Shown here one piece after another: positions 9,339 to 17,057 of a stretch of 64,000 bases of DNA. The stretch is taken from assembly GCA_964244725.1 (NCBI GenBank), contig CAXTJQ010000009.1:1-64000 (forward strand). The letters run 5' to 3'. The stretch comes from Kumtagia sp964244725. Lineage in GTDB: Bacteria > Pseudomonadota > Alphaproteobacteria > Rhizobiales > Rhizobiaceae. The position numbers were made by a program, and so were the translations under genes. Within the stretch, counting starts at the first letter, position 1. The number at the start of each line of letters is the position of its first letter. A model generated the notes under the pieces. It made no database searches. It was not told where the DNA came from and saw only the letters and a list, made by a program, of their open reading frames with translations.

Positions 9339-9947
9339 TTGATCGACCTCGATTTCTTCGCGCGCTCCGCGCCGATCGTGGCGCGTGACCTCATCGGCGT
9401 CGGGCTGCAGGTCGATGGGGCCGGCGGTCTCATGGTCGAGACTGAAGCCTATGATATCGACGATCCCGCCTCGCACAGCCATCGCGGCCCGACGCGGCGC
9501 AATGCCGCGATGTTCGCTCGCCATGGCTGCGCCTATGTCTATCGCTCCTACGGCATTCACTGGTGCCTGAATTTCGTCTGCCTGCCCGGCAGCGCCGTAC
9601 TCGTGAGGGCGCTCGAACCGCTCTGGGGTTTGGACCTGATGGGGCAACGGCGGGGGTCCGATGTGATCCGGACGCTCTGTTCCGGCCCGGGCCGACTCTG
9701 CCAGGCGCTCGGGGTTGATGGCGGCCTCGACGGCTTGCCGCTCGATCGTCAGCCTTTCGAGCTTCGTGCGGCGACGGCGCCTGCCGAAATCGCCGTGGGC
9801 AGCCGGATCGGCATCTCGCGCGCCATCGATACGCCGTGGCGGTTCGGCATGCTTAAGTCGCCGTTCCTAAGCCGAAAATTTGCAATCCATCCGGCGGCGG
9901 AGGTGGAAGGCGAAGCGAAGCCGGTCAATGAACGGCCGCGTACATGA
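9339..9947 (+). CDS. 3-methyladenine DNA glycosylase (AAG/MPG family)
   Basis: This 202-residue base-excision repair enzyme would remove alkylated purines such as 3-methyladenine or hypoxanthine from DNA. The sequence follows the AAG fold: FFARSAPIVARDLIGVGL at the start, the catalytic VETEAYDIDDPASHS segment, GPTRRNAAMF, the AYVYRSYGIHWCLNFV strand, and CSGPGRLCQALGV near the end. The Glu of VETEAY is the expected general base. The start is TTG at 9339; no in-frame ATG exists nearby and the family begins close to this point. Its 3' end overlaps the convergent ABC ATPase gene by 23 bp. It is probably transcribed alone. Confidence 0.88.
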   Translation: MIDLDFFARSAPIVARDLIGVGLQVDGAGGLMVETEAYDIDDPASHSHRGPTRRNAAMFARHGCAYVYRSYGIHWCLNFVCLPGSAVLVRALEPLWGLDLMGQRRGSDVIRTLCSGPGRLCQALGVDGGLDGLPLDRQPFELRAATAPAEIAVGSRIGISRAIDTPWRFGMLKSPFLSRKFAIHPAAEVEGEAKPVNERPRT

Positions 9948-11421
9948 TCTTCTGCTCCGTCGCTTCGGAGGGCGAGAATTCCTCGACGATTCGGCCTTGG
10001 CGGCAGACCAGGATGCGGTCCGACAGGTTGAGGATTTCGGGCAGGTAGGACGAGATCACGACCACGGCCAAGCCTTCATCCGCCAGCCGATTGATGATCT
10101 GGTGGATTTCGGCGATCGCGCCAACGTCGACGCCGCGCGTCGGCTCGTCGAAGATGACCAGACGCGGCTTCTGCACCAGGCCCTTGCCGATCACCACCTT
10201 TTGCTGGTTGCCGCCCGACAGTTCGACGACGCGCGCATTGTCGTCGATCGTCTTGATGTCGAGCGACCTCGTCCATTCGGCCGACAGCGCCCGCATCTCG
10301 GCCGCGTCGATCACCCAGGCCTTCTCTCGACCTGCGGCAAGCAGGCCGCCGAACAGATTTTCGGCGATGCTCATCGTCTCGAAGATGCCCTCGCTCTTGC
10401 GGTCTTCGGTGACGTATACGATCCCATCCTTCACGGCCTCGCGCGGCACGGTGTAGCGCACCGGCTGGTCGTCCAGTTCGATCGTTCCGCCGCGAAGAAA
10501 ATCGCGCTTGGTGATTCCCGCCACGATTTTGAACGTCTCGGTGCGGCCCGAGCCGATCAACCCGAACACGCCTGTAATCTGGCCCTGGAAGACGGAAAAC
10601 GAAGTGTTGCGCACGACATTGCTCATCGAGATGTCCTGCACCGAAAGGACCTTCCTGCCGGGCTTGCGCAAATTTGCCTGGAGGCGCTGCGCGTAGAGAT
10701 GTCCCGACAGCGTGCGCCCGACCATGGCGGCGACGATCCTGTCGCGGTCGAAGGTCGCGGTATCGCCGGTCACCATGAGTTCGCCATCGCGCAGAACGGT
10801 GATGCGGTCGGCGATCGCTAGCGCTTCTTCCAGCGCGTGGCTGATGAACACGATCGAGACGCCGCGCTCCTTCAGCCTCCGCACCAGGGCGAAGAAGTGC
10901 CGCTTCTCCTCGGGCGTCAGCGACGCCGTCGGCTCATCGAAGATGATGATTTCGGCGTTGTGGTGGACGGCGCGCGCGATCTCGACCATCTGTCGCTTGG
11001 CCGCGCCCAGCGTCGACACAAGCGCGTTCGGGTCGACCGGAAAGTTCAATGACTGCAGGAACTGCTGGGCCGAAATATAGGCGCCGCGAAGCCGGTTGAG
11101 GAATTTCTCCGCGCCGAGATAAAGGTTTTGCGCGACCGTCATCGATGGGACGAGGCTGGTCTCCTGGAACACCATCGCGATCCCGGCGCCCAAAGCGGCA
11201 TGCGGCGAGGCATAGCTGGTCTCGACGCCCTTGTGGAACATTCGTCCGGAACTCATGTCGATGACGCCCGCAATGATTTTCGTCAGCGTCGACTTGCCGG
11301 CGCCGTTCTCGCCGAGCAGCGCGTGAACCTCGCCCTTGCGCAGGTCGAAGTTGACGTTTTTGACAGCCGGTATGCCGCGATAGGATTTTGTGACATTTTC
11401 CAGCCTGACGACCGGCTCCAT
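9925..11421 (-). CDS. CUT2-family sugar ABC transporter, tandem ATP-binding protein
   Basis: This 498-residue cytoplasmic ATPase has two nucleotide-binding domains in one chain, as in RbsA/XylG/MglA. The first (about residues 5-240) has Walker A GENGAGKST and Walker B IIIFDEPTA, with a degenerate signature (LGAAKRQM). The second (about 255-498) has a weak Walker A region (FGLIGSGRTE), a strong signature LSGGNQQK and LVIFDEPTRGVDV. One intact and one degenerate site is normal for CUT2 ATPases. The substrate cannot be read from this subunit. It is the last gene of the minus-strand transporter operon, and its ATG overlaps the stop of the preceding SMP-30-like gene by 1 bp (TGATG). Confidence 0.93.
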   Translation of the reverse strand: MEPVVRLENVTKSYRGIPAVKNVNFDLRKGEVHALLGENGAGKSTLTKIIAGVIDMSSGRMFHKGVETSYASPHAALGAGIAMVFQETSLVPSMTVAQNLYLGAEKFLNRLRGAYISAQQFLQSLNFPVDPNALVSTLGAAKRQMVEIARAVHHNAEIIIFDEPTASLTPEEKRHFFALVRRLKERGVSIVFISHALEEALAIADRITVLRDGELMVTGDTATFDRDRIVAAMVGRTLSGHLYAQRLQANLRKPGRKVLSVQDISMSNVVRNTSFSVFQGQITGVFGLIGSGRTETFKIVAGITKRDFLRGGTIELDDQPVRYTVPREAVKDGIVYVTEDRKSEGIFETMSIAENLFGGLLAAGREKAWVIDAAEMRALSAEWTRSLDIKTIDDNARVVELSGGNQQKVVIGKGLVQKPRLVIFDEPTRGVDVGAIAEIHQIINRLADEGLAVVVISSYLPEILNLSDRILVCRQGRIVEEFSPSEATEQKIMYAAVH

Positions 11422-12476
11422 CAGGTGAAACCTCCCAACCCATCGACGGACAGCACGCAGTCGCCGCCCTTCGCCGCGACCAGCAGTCGTCCGCCAGTCT
11501 CGATCGCGCTGCAAACGCCGTGCCGCGTGCCGTTGGCGCGGCTGTGCAGGCTGGATTGCGGCTGGAAGTGCCTGTCGAGCTTGACGACGAGGCCATAGGA
11601 GCGGCTCGGCGACCAGGGCTTGTGGATGCCCATCGTGCGGATCGCGCCGCATTGCAGGGGTTCGAGAAAACTGGAGTTGGACGAAAGCGCCGGGGCGATC
11701 CAATATTCCGGCGGCGCCTCGGCGATCATATCGGCGCGGTAATGCTTCTCCTGAAGGACGAATTCGATGAGCCGGTTTCGCGGCGCGAAAATCGACAGCC
11801 ACACGCCTCCGTCCGCTGCTGGCGACATGCGCGCCGGATAGCCCGGCAGGTGCGCGAGCACGGTGGTGCGCGAGGCCCTTGCCTTGTCGAAGCGAAGGAT
11901 GCGATGCGCCCAGCTTTCGCTGACCAGCACGCCGCCGTCCACGGGATGAAGGCCGAAGGGAAAGGCGAGCCCGCCTGCCACGCGCTCGAACCCTGCCGCG
12001 CCCCTCGCCCCTTTCCAAATCGAGCCGGACGCGCCCTGCTTCATCAGGTCGGCAACCCATTGCGAAGGCGAATGGTCTGCCGAACCGTTTGCCAGCCAGA
12101 GCGCGCCTTCGCTCGAGAAGCAGAGCGCCGTGATGCACTTGACCTCGGTCGGCAGGGCGATTTGTTCGCCCCCGATCCGCAATTGTCCGCTTTCAAGCCC
12201 GACCGCGAGTGCGCCGTCCGGCGAGACGGCGACCGCCGTAACGCGCGCCGGATGCGTCTCGACGACCGCGGGTGCGACGCCCGGCGCAAGTGCGACGATA
12301 GCGTTGCCGCTGCTCGCCACGACCCGACCCTCCGCCGCCGCCAGATTGTCGGGCTCGGGCAGAGGCGAAAAGATATCTGCGTCGTCGATCGCCGTATTCG
12401 GCCGGAACGCGCCATCGAGCGGCGGTATGGTCAGCGCTTTGCCCCGGAAAAGATCGAGAATTGGGTCCAGCATCAT
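11421..12476 (-). CDS. SMP-30/strictosidine-synthase-like beta-propeller protein, stand-alone paralogue
   Basis: This 351-residue protein aligns by eye with the C-terminal half of its upstream neighbour: SESWAHRILRF and LPGYPARMSPAADGG match AESWACRVHRY and MPGYPDNINRASDGA there. Members of this six-bladed propeller group often hydrolyse lactones at a divalent metal. The metal-ligand positions visible in the neighbour (Asn of YANGV, Asp of GYPDN) read PFGL and GYPAR here, so this copy may be catalytically inactive or a binding protein. I see no signal peptide, so it is probably cytoplasmic. The ATG at 12476 overlaps the upstream stop by 4 bp; another in-frame ATG lies at 12491. Confidence 0.75.
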   Translation of the reverse strand: MMLDPILDLFRGKALTIPPLDGAFRPNTAIDDADIFSPLPEPDNLAAAEGRVVASSGNAIVALAPGVAPAVVETHPARVTAVAVSPDGALAVGLESGQLRIGGEQIALPTEVKCITALCFSSEGALWLANGSADHSPSQWVADLMKQGASGSIWKGARGAAGFERVAGGLAFPFGLHPVDGGVLVSESWAHRILRFDKARASRTTVLAHLPGYPARMSPAADGGVWLSIFAPRNRLIEFVLQEKHYRADMIAEAPPEYWIAPALSSNSSFLEPLQCGAIRTMGIHKPWSPSRSYGLVVKLDRHFQPQSSLHSRANGTRHGVCSAIETGGRLLVAAKGGDCVLSVDGLGGFT

Positions 12477-14596
12477 GGCCTGGAGCCCCAATAGGAGGCC
12501 ATGCCGGTCCAGCTTTCATCCGCGCCCGCGATCCGGTGGCGCCCGACGCGATTGTTGAGGATGCCGCCGATGTAGAGAAATCCCTTATGCTCGCGCATCG
12601 AGGTGACCGACGGATGCGCGGAGCCGGTAAGATCGCCGAGCGCCTCGACGATCCGGCCGGTCTCGTCGAATTTCACCACGCCGCCGGTGTTGATGTTTGG
12701 AAACAGCCAGTCGTCCTGCGGCAGGCGGCGCGTCATGCGCTTGCGCATGGCCGGATGGCGCAGCGACAGGTCGAAGCTCGGCGTGCGCATGCCGAGCCAC
12801 GCCATCCAGTAGGCCCCGTCCGAGGCGCGGTTGATGTTGTCTGGATAGCCCGGCATATCGCGGATGACGCATTCGGCGACGCCCGCCCTGGGACCCTCCA
12901 GCCAGTAGCGATGCACCCGGCAGGCCCAGCTTTCCGCAAACAGAAGCGACTTGCCGTCATGCGCAATGCAGACGCCGTTGGCATAACGATAGCCATCGAG
13001 CAGGGTTTTGGTCGAGCCGTCTTTCGGGTCGTGGACGAGCAGGCGTCCCGTGGCGCGGCTTTCGATCGCATCCAGCGCCCAGTCATGCGCGTCGTAGCGC
13101 TTGGTCGAATCGGTGAAATAGATGCGGCCGTCCGGCGCGATGTCGCAATCGTTGGGATCGCGCAGCCGCGCATCGTCGACGACAGATGTCCACGAGCGCG
13201 ACGTTTCGGCGGTGAGCCGCGTCACTCTTCCCGCAGGCGTGACCGCATAGAGACCCATGGCGCCGACGCAGGAGATGAGATTGGCGTCGGAATCGAAAGC
13301 GAGGCCGAGCGGAAATCCGCCGATATGCGCGAAGACCTCCGAGCGCTTGTAGTCCGGAGCGAAGAACCGCACGATCTCGCCGTGCCGCGTCCCGCAATAA
13401 AGATGATCGTCGCGGTCGAGGATCACGTCCTCCGGTCCTTCGAGTTCGCCGAGCCCGATCGGCTCTGCCGTCGAGAGACGGTTGTCGAGTTCGTAGGGCG
13501 TCCCGGAGCCGCTCGCCGCCGACTGCGTCTTGCCCATCCTGAGATAGATCGGCGCCACATAGACCTCGTTCAGCACCTTGTGGCGGTTCTTCAGCCAGCG
13601 GATGTCGATTGTGACGGCCACTGCGAGCATGAGGCCCAGGACCATCTGGTTCGTGCCGGTGCCATAGCCCATTCGGATCAGACCGTTGGTCATCGTCAGC
13701 ACGATGATCGCGCCCATGAGGCCCTTGACGACGGAACCGCGGCCGCCGCCGAGGCTGACGCCGCCCACCACGGCCGCCGTCAGCGCCATGATTTCGAGGT
13801 TGAGCCCGGTGCCGGGCCCTGCCCCGCTCAGCCGGCACGCGATGAGGAAGCCGCCGAGCGACGCGCAGAATCCCGAGAACACATAGGTCATGAAGACGGT
13901 GCGGCGCACGCGAATGCCTGCATTGTGCGCCGAGCGCCGCGAGCCGCCGACGGCCAGAACATGCCAGCCGGGCCGCGAACGCGTCAGCGCGACATGCGTA
14001 ACGATCCCAAGAGCGAGCGCCGCCCAGACCGAGACGGACAGCCCGCCGAACGTGCCGTCGCCGATGAAGTCGAGGACATCGGATGTGGCGTCCGATAGCT
14101 GCACTTCGGCGGCGTAGCTGGTTACGAGGATGTCGAACAAGGCGCGTCCGAAGATGAAGGTCACGAGCGTCGTCAGGAAGGCGCGCAGCCGCAGATAGCC
14201 CACAAGGTAGCCGTTGACCGCGCCGAAGAGCAGGCCGGTGCAGATCGAAGCCGCGAGCGCCAGCCCGATGGGCTGATCGAGGATGAAGAATACGAACACC
14301 GCCGCGAAGGTCGACAGCGCGAAGATCGAACCGACAGACAGGTCGATGCCGCCGCCCACCATCACGACGGTCATGCCGATCACGACGAGTGAGAACTCGC
14401 CGAGCTGGCGCGTCGAGCCCTGCAGCGCCGATGGCTTGAAGAAACCGGAGATCAGGCTGCCGAAGACAATGATTGTCGCGACAAGCGCCAGGAACGGGAT
14501 GGCGTTGTCGGTCCAGCGTTTGGTCAGGATCTCGCCGACCAGATGATCGGGCACGAGATTGTAGCGCCAGGCTTGCCAGCGTTCGCGAAAGGACAT
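12473..14596 (-). CDS. Fusion protein: RbsC-type ABC permease with C-terminal SMP-30/strictosidine-synthase-like domain
   Basis: This 707-residue open frame holds two domains. Residues 1 to about 345 form a complete CUT2 permease with many hydrophobic segments and the family motif GGGIDLSVGS near 83. A short linker follows. Residues from about 365 to 707 form a beta-propeller of the SMP-30/strictosidine-synthase-like group, with LEGPEDV, RYANGVCIAHDG, AESWACRVHR and MPGYPDNI, which keep the Glu, Asn and Asp expected of a metal-dependent lactonase-type site. RbsC-type permeases normally have cytoplasmic ends, so the propeller would face the cytoplasm. The frame is continuous with no sign of a missed stop. 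It sits between the binding-protein gene and the paralogue, which it overlaps by 4 bp. Confidence 0.9.
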   Translation of the reverse strand: MSFRERWQAWRYNLVPDHLVGEILTKRWTDNAIPFLALVATIIVFGSLISGFFKPSALQGSTRQLGEFSLVVIGMTVVMVGGGIDLSVGSIFALSTFAAVFVFFILDQPIGLALAASICTGLLFGAVNGYLVGYLRLRAFLTTLVTFIFGRALFDILVTSYAAEVQLSDATSDVLDFIGDGTFGGLSVSVWAALALGIVTHVALTRSRPGWHVLAVGGSRRSAHNAGIRVRRTVFMTYVFSGFCASLGGFLIACRLSGAGPGTGLNLEIMALTAAVVGGVSLGGGRGSVVKGLMGAIIVLTMTNGLIRMGYGTGTNQMVLGLMLAVAVTIDIRWLKNRHKVLNEVYVAPIYLRMGKTQSAASGSGTPYELDNRLSTAEPIGLGELEGPEDVILDRDDHLYCGTRHGEIVRFFAPDYKRSEVFAHIGGFPLGLAFDSDANLISCVGAMGLYAVTPAGRVTRLTAETSRSWTSVVDDARLRDPNDCDIAPDGRIYFTDSTKRYDAHDWALDAIESRATGRLLVHDPKDGSTKTLLDGYRYANGVCIAHDGKSLLFAESWACRVHRYWLEGPRAGVAECVIRDMPGYPDNINRASDGAYWMAWLGMRTPSFDLSLRHPAMRKRMTRRLPQDDWLFPNINTGGVVKFDETGRIVEALGDLTGSAHPSVTSMREHKGFLYIGGILNNRVGRHRIAGADESWTGMASYWGSRP

Positions 14597-14629
14597 CGGT
14601 TGCTGCTTTGATATGCGAGCCGGGAAGGC

Positions 14630-14654
14630 AGGTGGCCGGGTTGGCCGGCCACCT
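14630..14654 (-). promoter_or_regulatory. Intra-operon stem-loop after the binding-protein gene
   Basis: AGGTGGCCGG and CCGGCCACCT form a perfect 10-bp stem with a 5-base loop in the 81-bp gap between the binding-protein stop and the fusion permease start. No U-run follows on the transcribed strand, so it is not a standard terminator. Such hairpins commonly protect the upstream binding-protein mRNA or partly reduce downstream expression; that role is inferred. Confidence 0.6.
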
Positions 14655-14677
14655 CGGCAATCATCGGCCTGGCGCGT

Positions 14678-15697
14678 CTAGTTGGCGGCCTGGGCCTGCA
14701 AGGCCTTCAGGTCCCAGCAGCTGTCGGGCTTTAGATCGGCCTTGGTCGTGGCCTTCTCCAGCGTGTAGATATAGCTCTTCGACGTGCCGGCCGGCTGGCC
14801 GCTCTGCAGCAGGAACTTGATGATCGCGTTCATGTCGCCCGATTGACGTGCGAGATCGGTCATCACGACCGCGCCATAGGTGCCGTCCTCGAGCTTGTCG
14901 CAGTCGGCGGCCTTCTCGCCGCCGCCCGTGGTTACGAGGAACACCTTGCCGTCGAGCTTCGCCTCGCGGATCGCCGCGGACGCGCCGGTCGCATCGCCGT
15001 CCCAGAAATCGATGATGCCGCAGATGTCGGGATTCTGCTGCAGCATCGTCGTGGTCACATTGCGCGAGGTCGTCGCGTCCCAATTGGAATCCGGCTTGGC
15101 GACGATCTGGAAATCGGGGTTCTTCTCCATCACCTTCATGATGCCGGCATATTGGTAGAGGCTGGACGAATTCGCCTGGTCTCCCTGCACGAGCCCGATC
15201 TTCTTGGAAGAACTCGGCCCGCAGCCCTTGATGACGGCTTCGGCTTCGAGCTGGCCGAGGCGGTCCCAGTCGCTGCCCACGAAGGCGTCGGCCGGGAAGT
15301 TCGCCGGATTGTCGACCAGGATGACGTAGGTCCCGGCGGCGTGCGCCTTCTTCATGAGCTTTGAGTAGGAGTTGAGGTCGGGTGCGTGGATGATGAGCAC
15401 GTTGGGAGGCGTGTCCGATGCGATCGCATCGGTGATCGCCTGCGCGCCGGCGTCGACGACCCAGTTCGGATCGCGCGTCTCGAACACGCCGCCCCATGCC
15501 TCGACTTCGGTCTTGAGGTAATGCGCCCAGCCCTGCGCCAGATCGAAACCCATCGCCAGCGGCACGAGCATCACGCGCTTGTCCTTCAGCGCCTGCGAAT
15601 AGGCGGCCGGACCGGGGTCCTCCTGCGCGAAGGACGGGGCGGTTGCGAGAAGCGAGCCAGCGAGCCCGGCGGCCGCGATGATCTTGAGAGGGTTCAT
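14678..15697 (-). CDS. Periplasmic sugar-binding protein of CUT2 ABC transporter
   Basis: This 339-residue protein has a clear signal peptide (MNPLKIIAAAGLAGSLLATA, with likely cleavage after PSFA) and a periplasmic-binding fold of the RbsB/XylF type. It shows VMLVPLAMGFDLAQGW, NVLIIHAPDLNSYSKL, VILVDNPA, VGSDWDRLGQLEAEAV and IIDFWDGDATGASAAIREA. It would deliver a sugar or sugar-like compound to the two permeases. The start at 15697 has a good ribosome site (AAAGGAG). The ligand cannot be assigned. It lies 56 bp downstream of the first permease and is followed by a 10-bp stem-loop. Confidence 0.9.
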   Translation of the reverse strand: MNPLKIIAAAGLAGSLLATAPSFAQEDPGPAAYSQALKDKRVMLVPLAMGFDLAQGWAHYLKTEVEAWGGVFETRDPNWVVDAGAQAITDAIASDTPPNVLIIHAPDLNSYSKLMKKAHAAGTYVILVDNPANFPADAFVGSDWDRLGQLEAEAVIKGCGPSSSKKIGLVQGDQANSSSLYQYAGIMKVMEKNPDFQIVAKPDSNWDATTSRNVTTTMLQQNPDICGIIDFWDGDATGASAAIREAKLDGKVFLVTTGGGEKAADCDKLEDGTYGAVVMTDLARQSGDMNAIIKFLLQSGQPAGTSKSYIYTLEKATTKADLKPDSCWDLKALQAQAAN

Positions 15698-15753
15698 GGT
15701 TTCTCCTTTGGCGCTTGCACTATGCTTTCCGCGGCCCGGCTGGACGGCGGCAT

Positions 15754-16740
15754 TCAAATATCGCCCTGCTGGGCGGTCTGTTCGTCGCGCGGATTGAGAA
15801 CGCCGTCGACGACGATCGCGGCGAGCAGGATCGCCGCCTTGATGAGGTTCTGGACGAGCAGCGGGATGTCGATGATCGTCATGGCGTTGAGCAGGATGCC
15901 GATCAGCGCCGCGCCGAACAGCACGTTGCGCACGCCGCCCTTGCCGCCCGACAAGCCGATCCCGCCGATGACTGCGACCAGGACGACGTCGTAGAGCAGC
16001 GTCGAATTGACGATCCGCGTGTTGATCGAATGCAGGCTCGACGCGGTCAGCAGTCCGGCGACGAAGGCGACCAGCGCCGAAATGACGTAGCGCAGCACCA
16101 GCATCGGCCTGACCGGTATGCCGATGTTGCGCGCGGCGACCGGGTTGTCGCCGGCGAAATAGACGTAGCGGCCCCACTTGGCAAAGCGCAGGAACAGGAA
16201 GGCCAGCAATGCGAGTGCGGCAAAGATGAAGACCTCGATCGGAACGTCGAGGAATCGCACGCCGCCGAGGCTTTCGACCCAATGGCCGGGCGGAACGGGG
16301 ACGGCATCCTGCGTGATCAGTTGCGAGCGGACATAGCCGAATACGAACGAGCCAGTCGCCAGCGTCACGAAGATCGCCGGCACGTCGGCATAGGCGACGA
16401 GAAACCCGTTCAGCAGGCCGATGGCGAGAACCCCGGCCAGCGCGATGGCCAGGGCCGCACCCTCTCCAGCGCCGCCGTTCAGCATCTGCAGATACCACGC
16501 GACGGACATCGCCATGATCGCCACCGCCGACAGGTCGATTCCGCGGCCGATGATCACCACCGCCATGCCGAGCGCCAGGATGCCGAGCACGGAAACGGAA
16601 CGCACGATCGAGACGAGGTTGTTCGACGTGAGGAAGCCGGGCAGGCCGGCGGACGCGAGAAGAAACAGCATGACGGCGATCGCCAGCACGATGCCTTCCT
16701 GGTTGATGTTTCTCCAGTCGGGCAAGCCGATCGTGGGCAT
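15754..16740 (-). CDS. CUT2-family ABC transporter permease (RbsC type)
   Basis: This 328-residue inner-membrane protein is the first gene of the transporter operon. Repeated hydrophobic segments and the motif IIGRGIDLSAVAIMAMS place it with RbsC/XylH/AraH permeases. The second half carries the VGIGLSGGKGG-type cytoplasmic loop. Together with the permease half of the fusion protein it would form a heterodimeric channel, whereas many CUT2 systems use one permease gene. The frame continues 28 codons upstream, but the ATG at 16740 starts at the usual distance before the first membrane segment. A LacI-type palindrome lies 91 bp upstream. Confidence 0.9.
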   Translation of the reverse strand: MPTIGLPDWRNINQEGIVLAIAVMLFLLASAGLPGFLTSNNLVSIVRSVSVLGILALGMAVVIIGRGIDLSAVAIMAMSVAWYLQMLNGGAGEGAALAIALAGVLAIGLLNGFLVAYADVPAIFVTLATGSFVFGYVRSQLITQDAVPVPPGHWVESLGGVRFLDVPIEVFIFAALALLAFLFLRFAKWGRYVYFAGDNPVAARNIGIPVRPMLVLRYVISALVAFVAGLLTASSLHSINTRIVNSTLLYDVVLVAVIGGIGLSGGKGGVRNVLFGAALIGILLNAMTIIDIPLLVQNLIKAAILLAAIVVDGVLNPRDEQTAQQGDI

Positions 16741-16830
16741 GAATTCATTTGCTCGCGTTTCGGATCGAAGTCGGGTCGAAAGCGCGGACCCTCGCCGATC
16801 GAAGGCTATGCGCGCAAAGGCCAATTCGTC

Positions 16831-16838
16831 AAACGTTT
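16831..16838. promoter_or_regulatory. Possible LacI-family operator (AAACGTTT core)
   Basis: The 8-bp palindrome AAACGTTT lies 91 bp upstream of the first transporter gene. AAACGTTT cores are frequent in operators of LacI/RbsR-family repressors that control CUT2 sugar operons. The flanks are not symmetric and no LacI gene is in the window, so this is a weak call. Confidence 0.3.
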
Positions 16839-16984
16839 CCCGAATTTTGCGCCTGCCGCCGTTCAGAATGGCAAGTATGCTCGCGGAATCCGATGCTGCG
16901 GCAGACCTGTTCCCGGACTGGCTTCGCGACGGTATGCCCGTTTCCCCTAGGGCGGACAGGCGTTCGGCGAAGGGCGCGAAAAAC

Positions 16985-17039
16985 GCAACGACGTTGCATG
17001 TCCTGTCATGCCGTGTGATCTATGTTGCATTGCGGCAAC
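16985..17039. promoter_or_regulatory. Paired GCAAC/GTTGC inverted repeats upstream of the efflux operon
   Basis: GCAAC-GAC-GTTGC (16985-16997) and GTTGC-ATTGCG-GCAAC (17024-17039) use the same 5-bp arms in opposite order, 26 bp apart. The second ends 18 bp before the chosen start of the membrane-fusion protein. The layout fits an operator for a TetR- or MarR-type efflux repressor, but no such gene is nearby. The second repeat also covers the alternative ATG at 17022, which favours the start at 17058. Confidence 0.4.
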
Positions 17040-17057
17040 GTGGAAAAGAGCGCCTTC

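Larger units (their letters stand above)
16741..17057. other. Divergent intergenic region between the sugar transporter and RND operons
   Basis: These 317 bp hold no convincing gene. They must contain the promoters of both operons. I see a LacI-type palindrome on the transporter side and two GCAAC/GTTGC inverted repeats on the efflux side, listed separately. No regulator gene is next to either operon. Confidence 0.6.
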
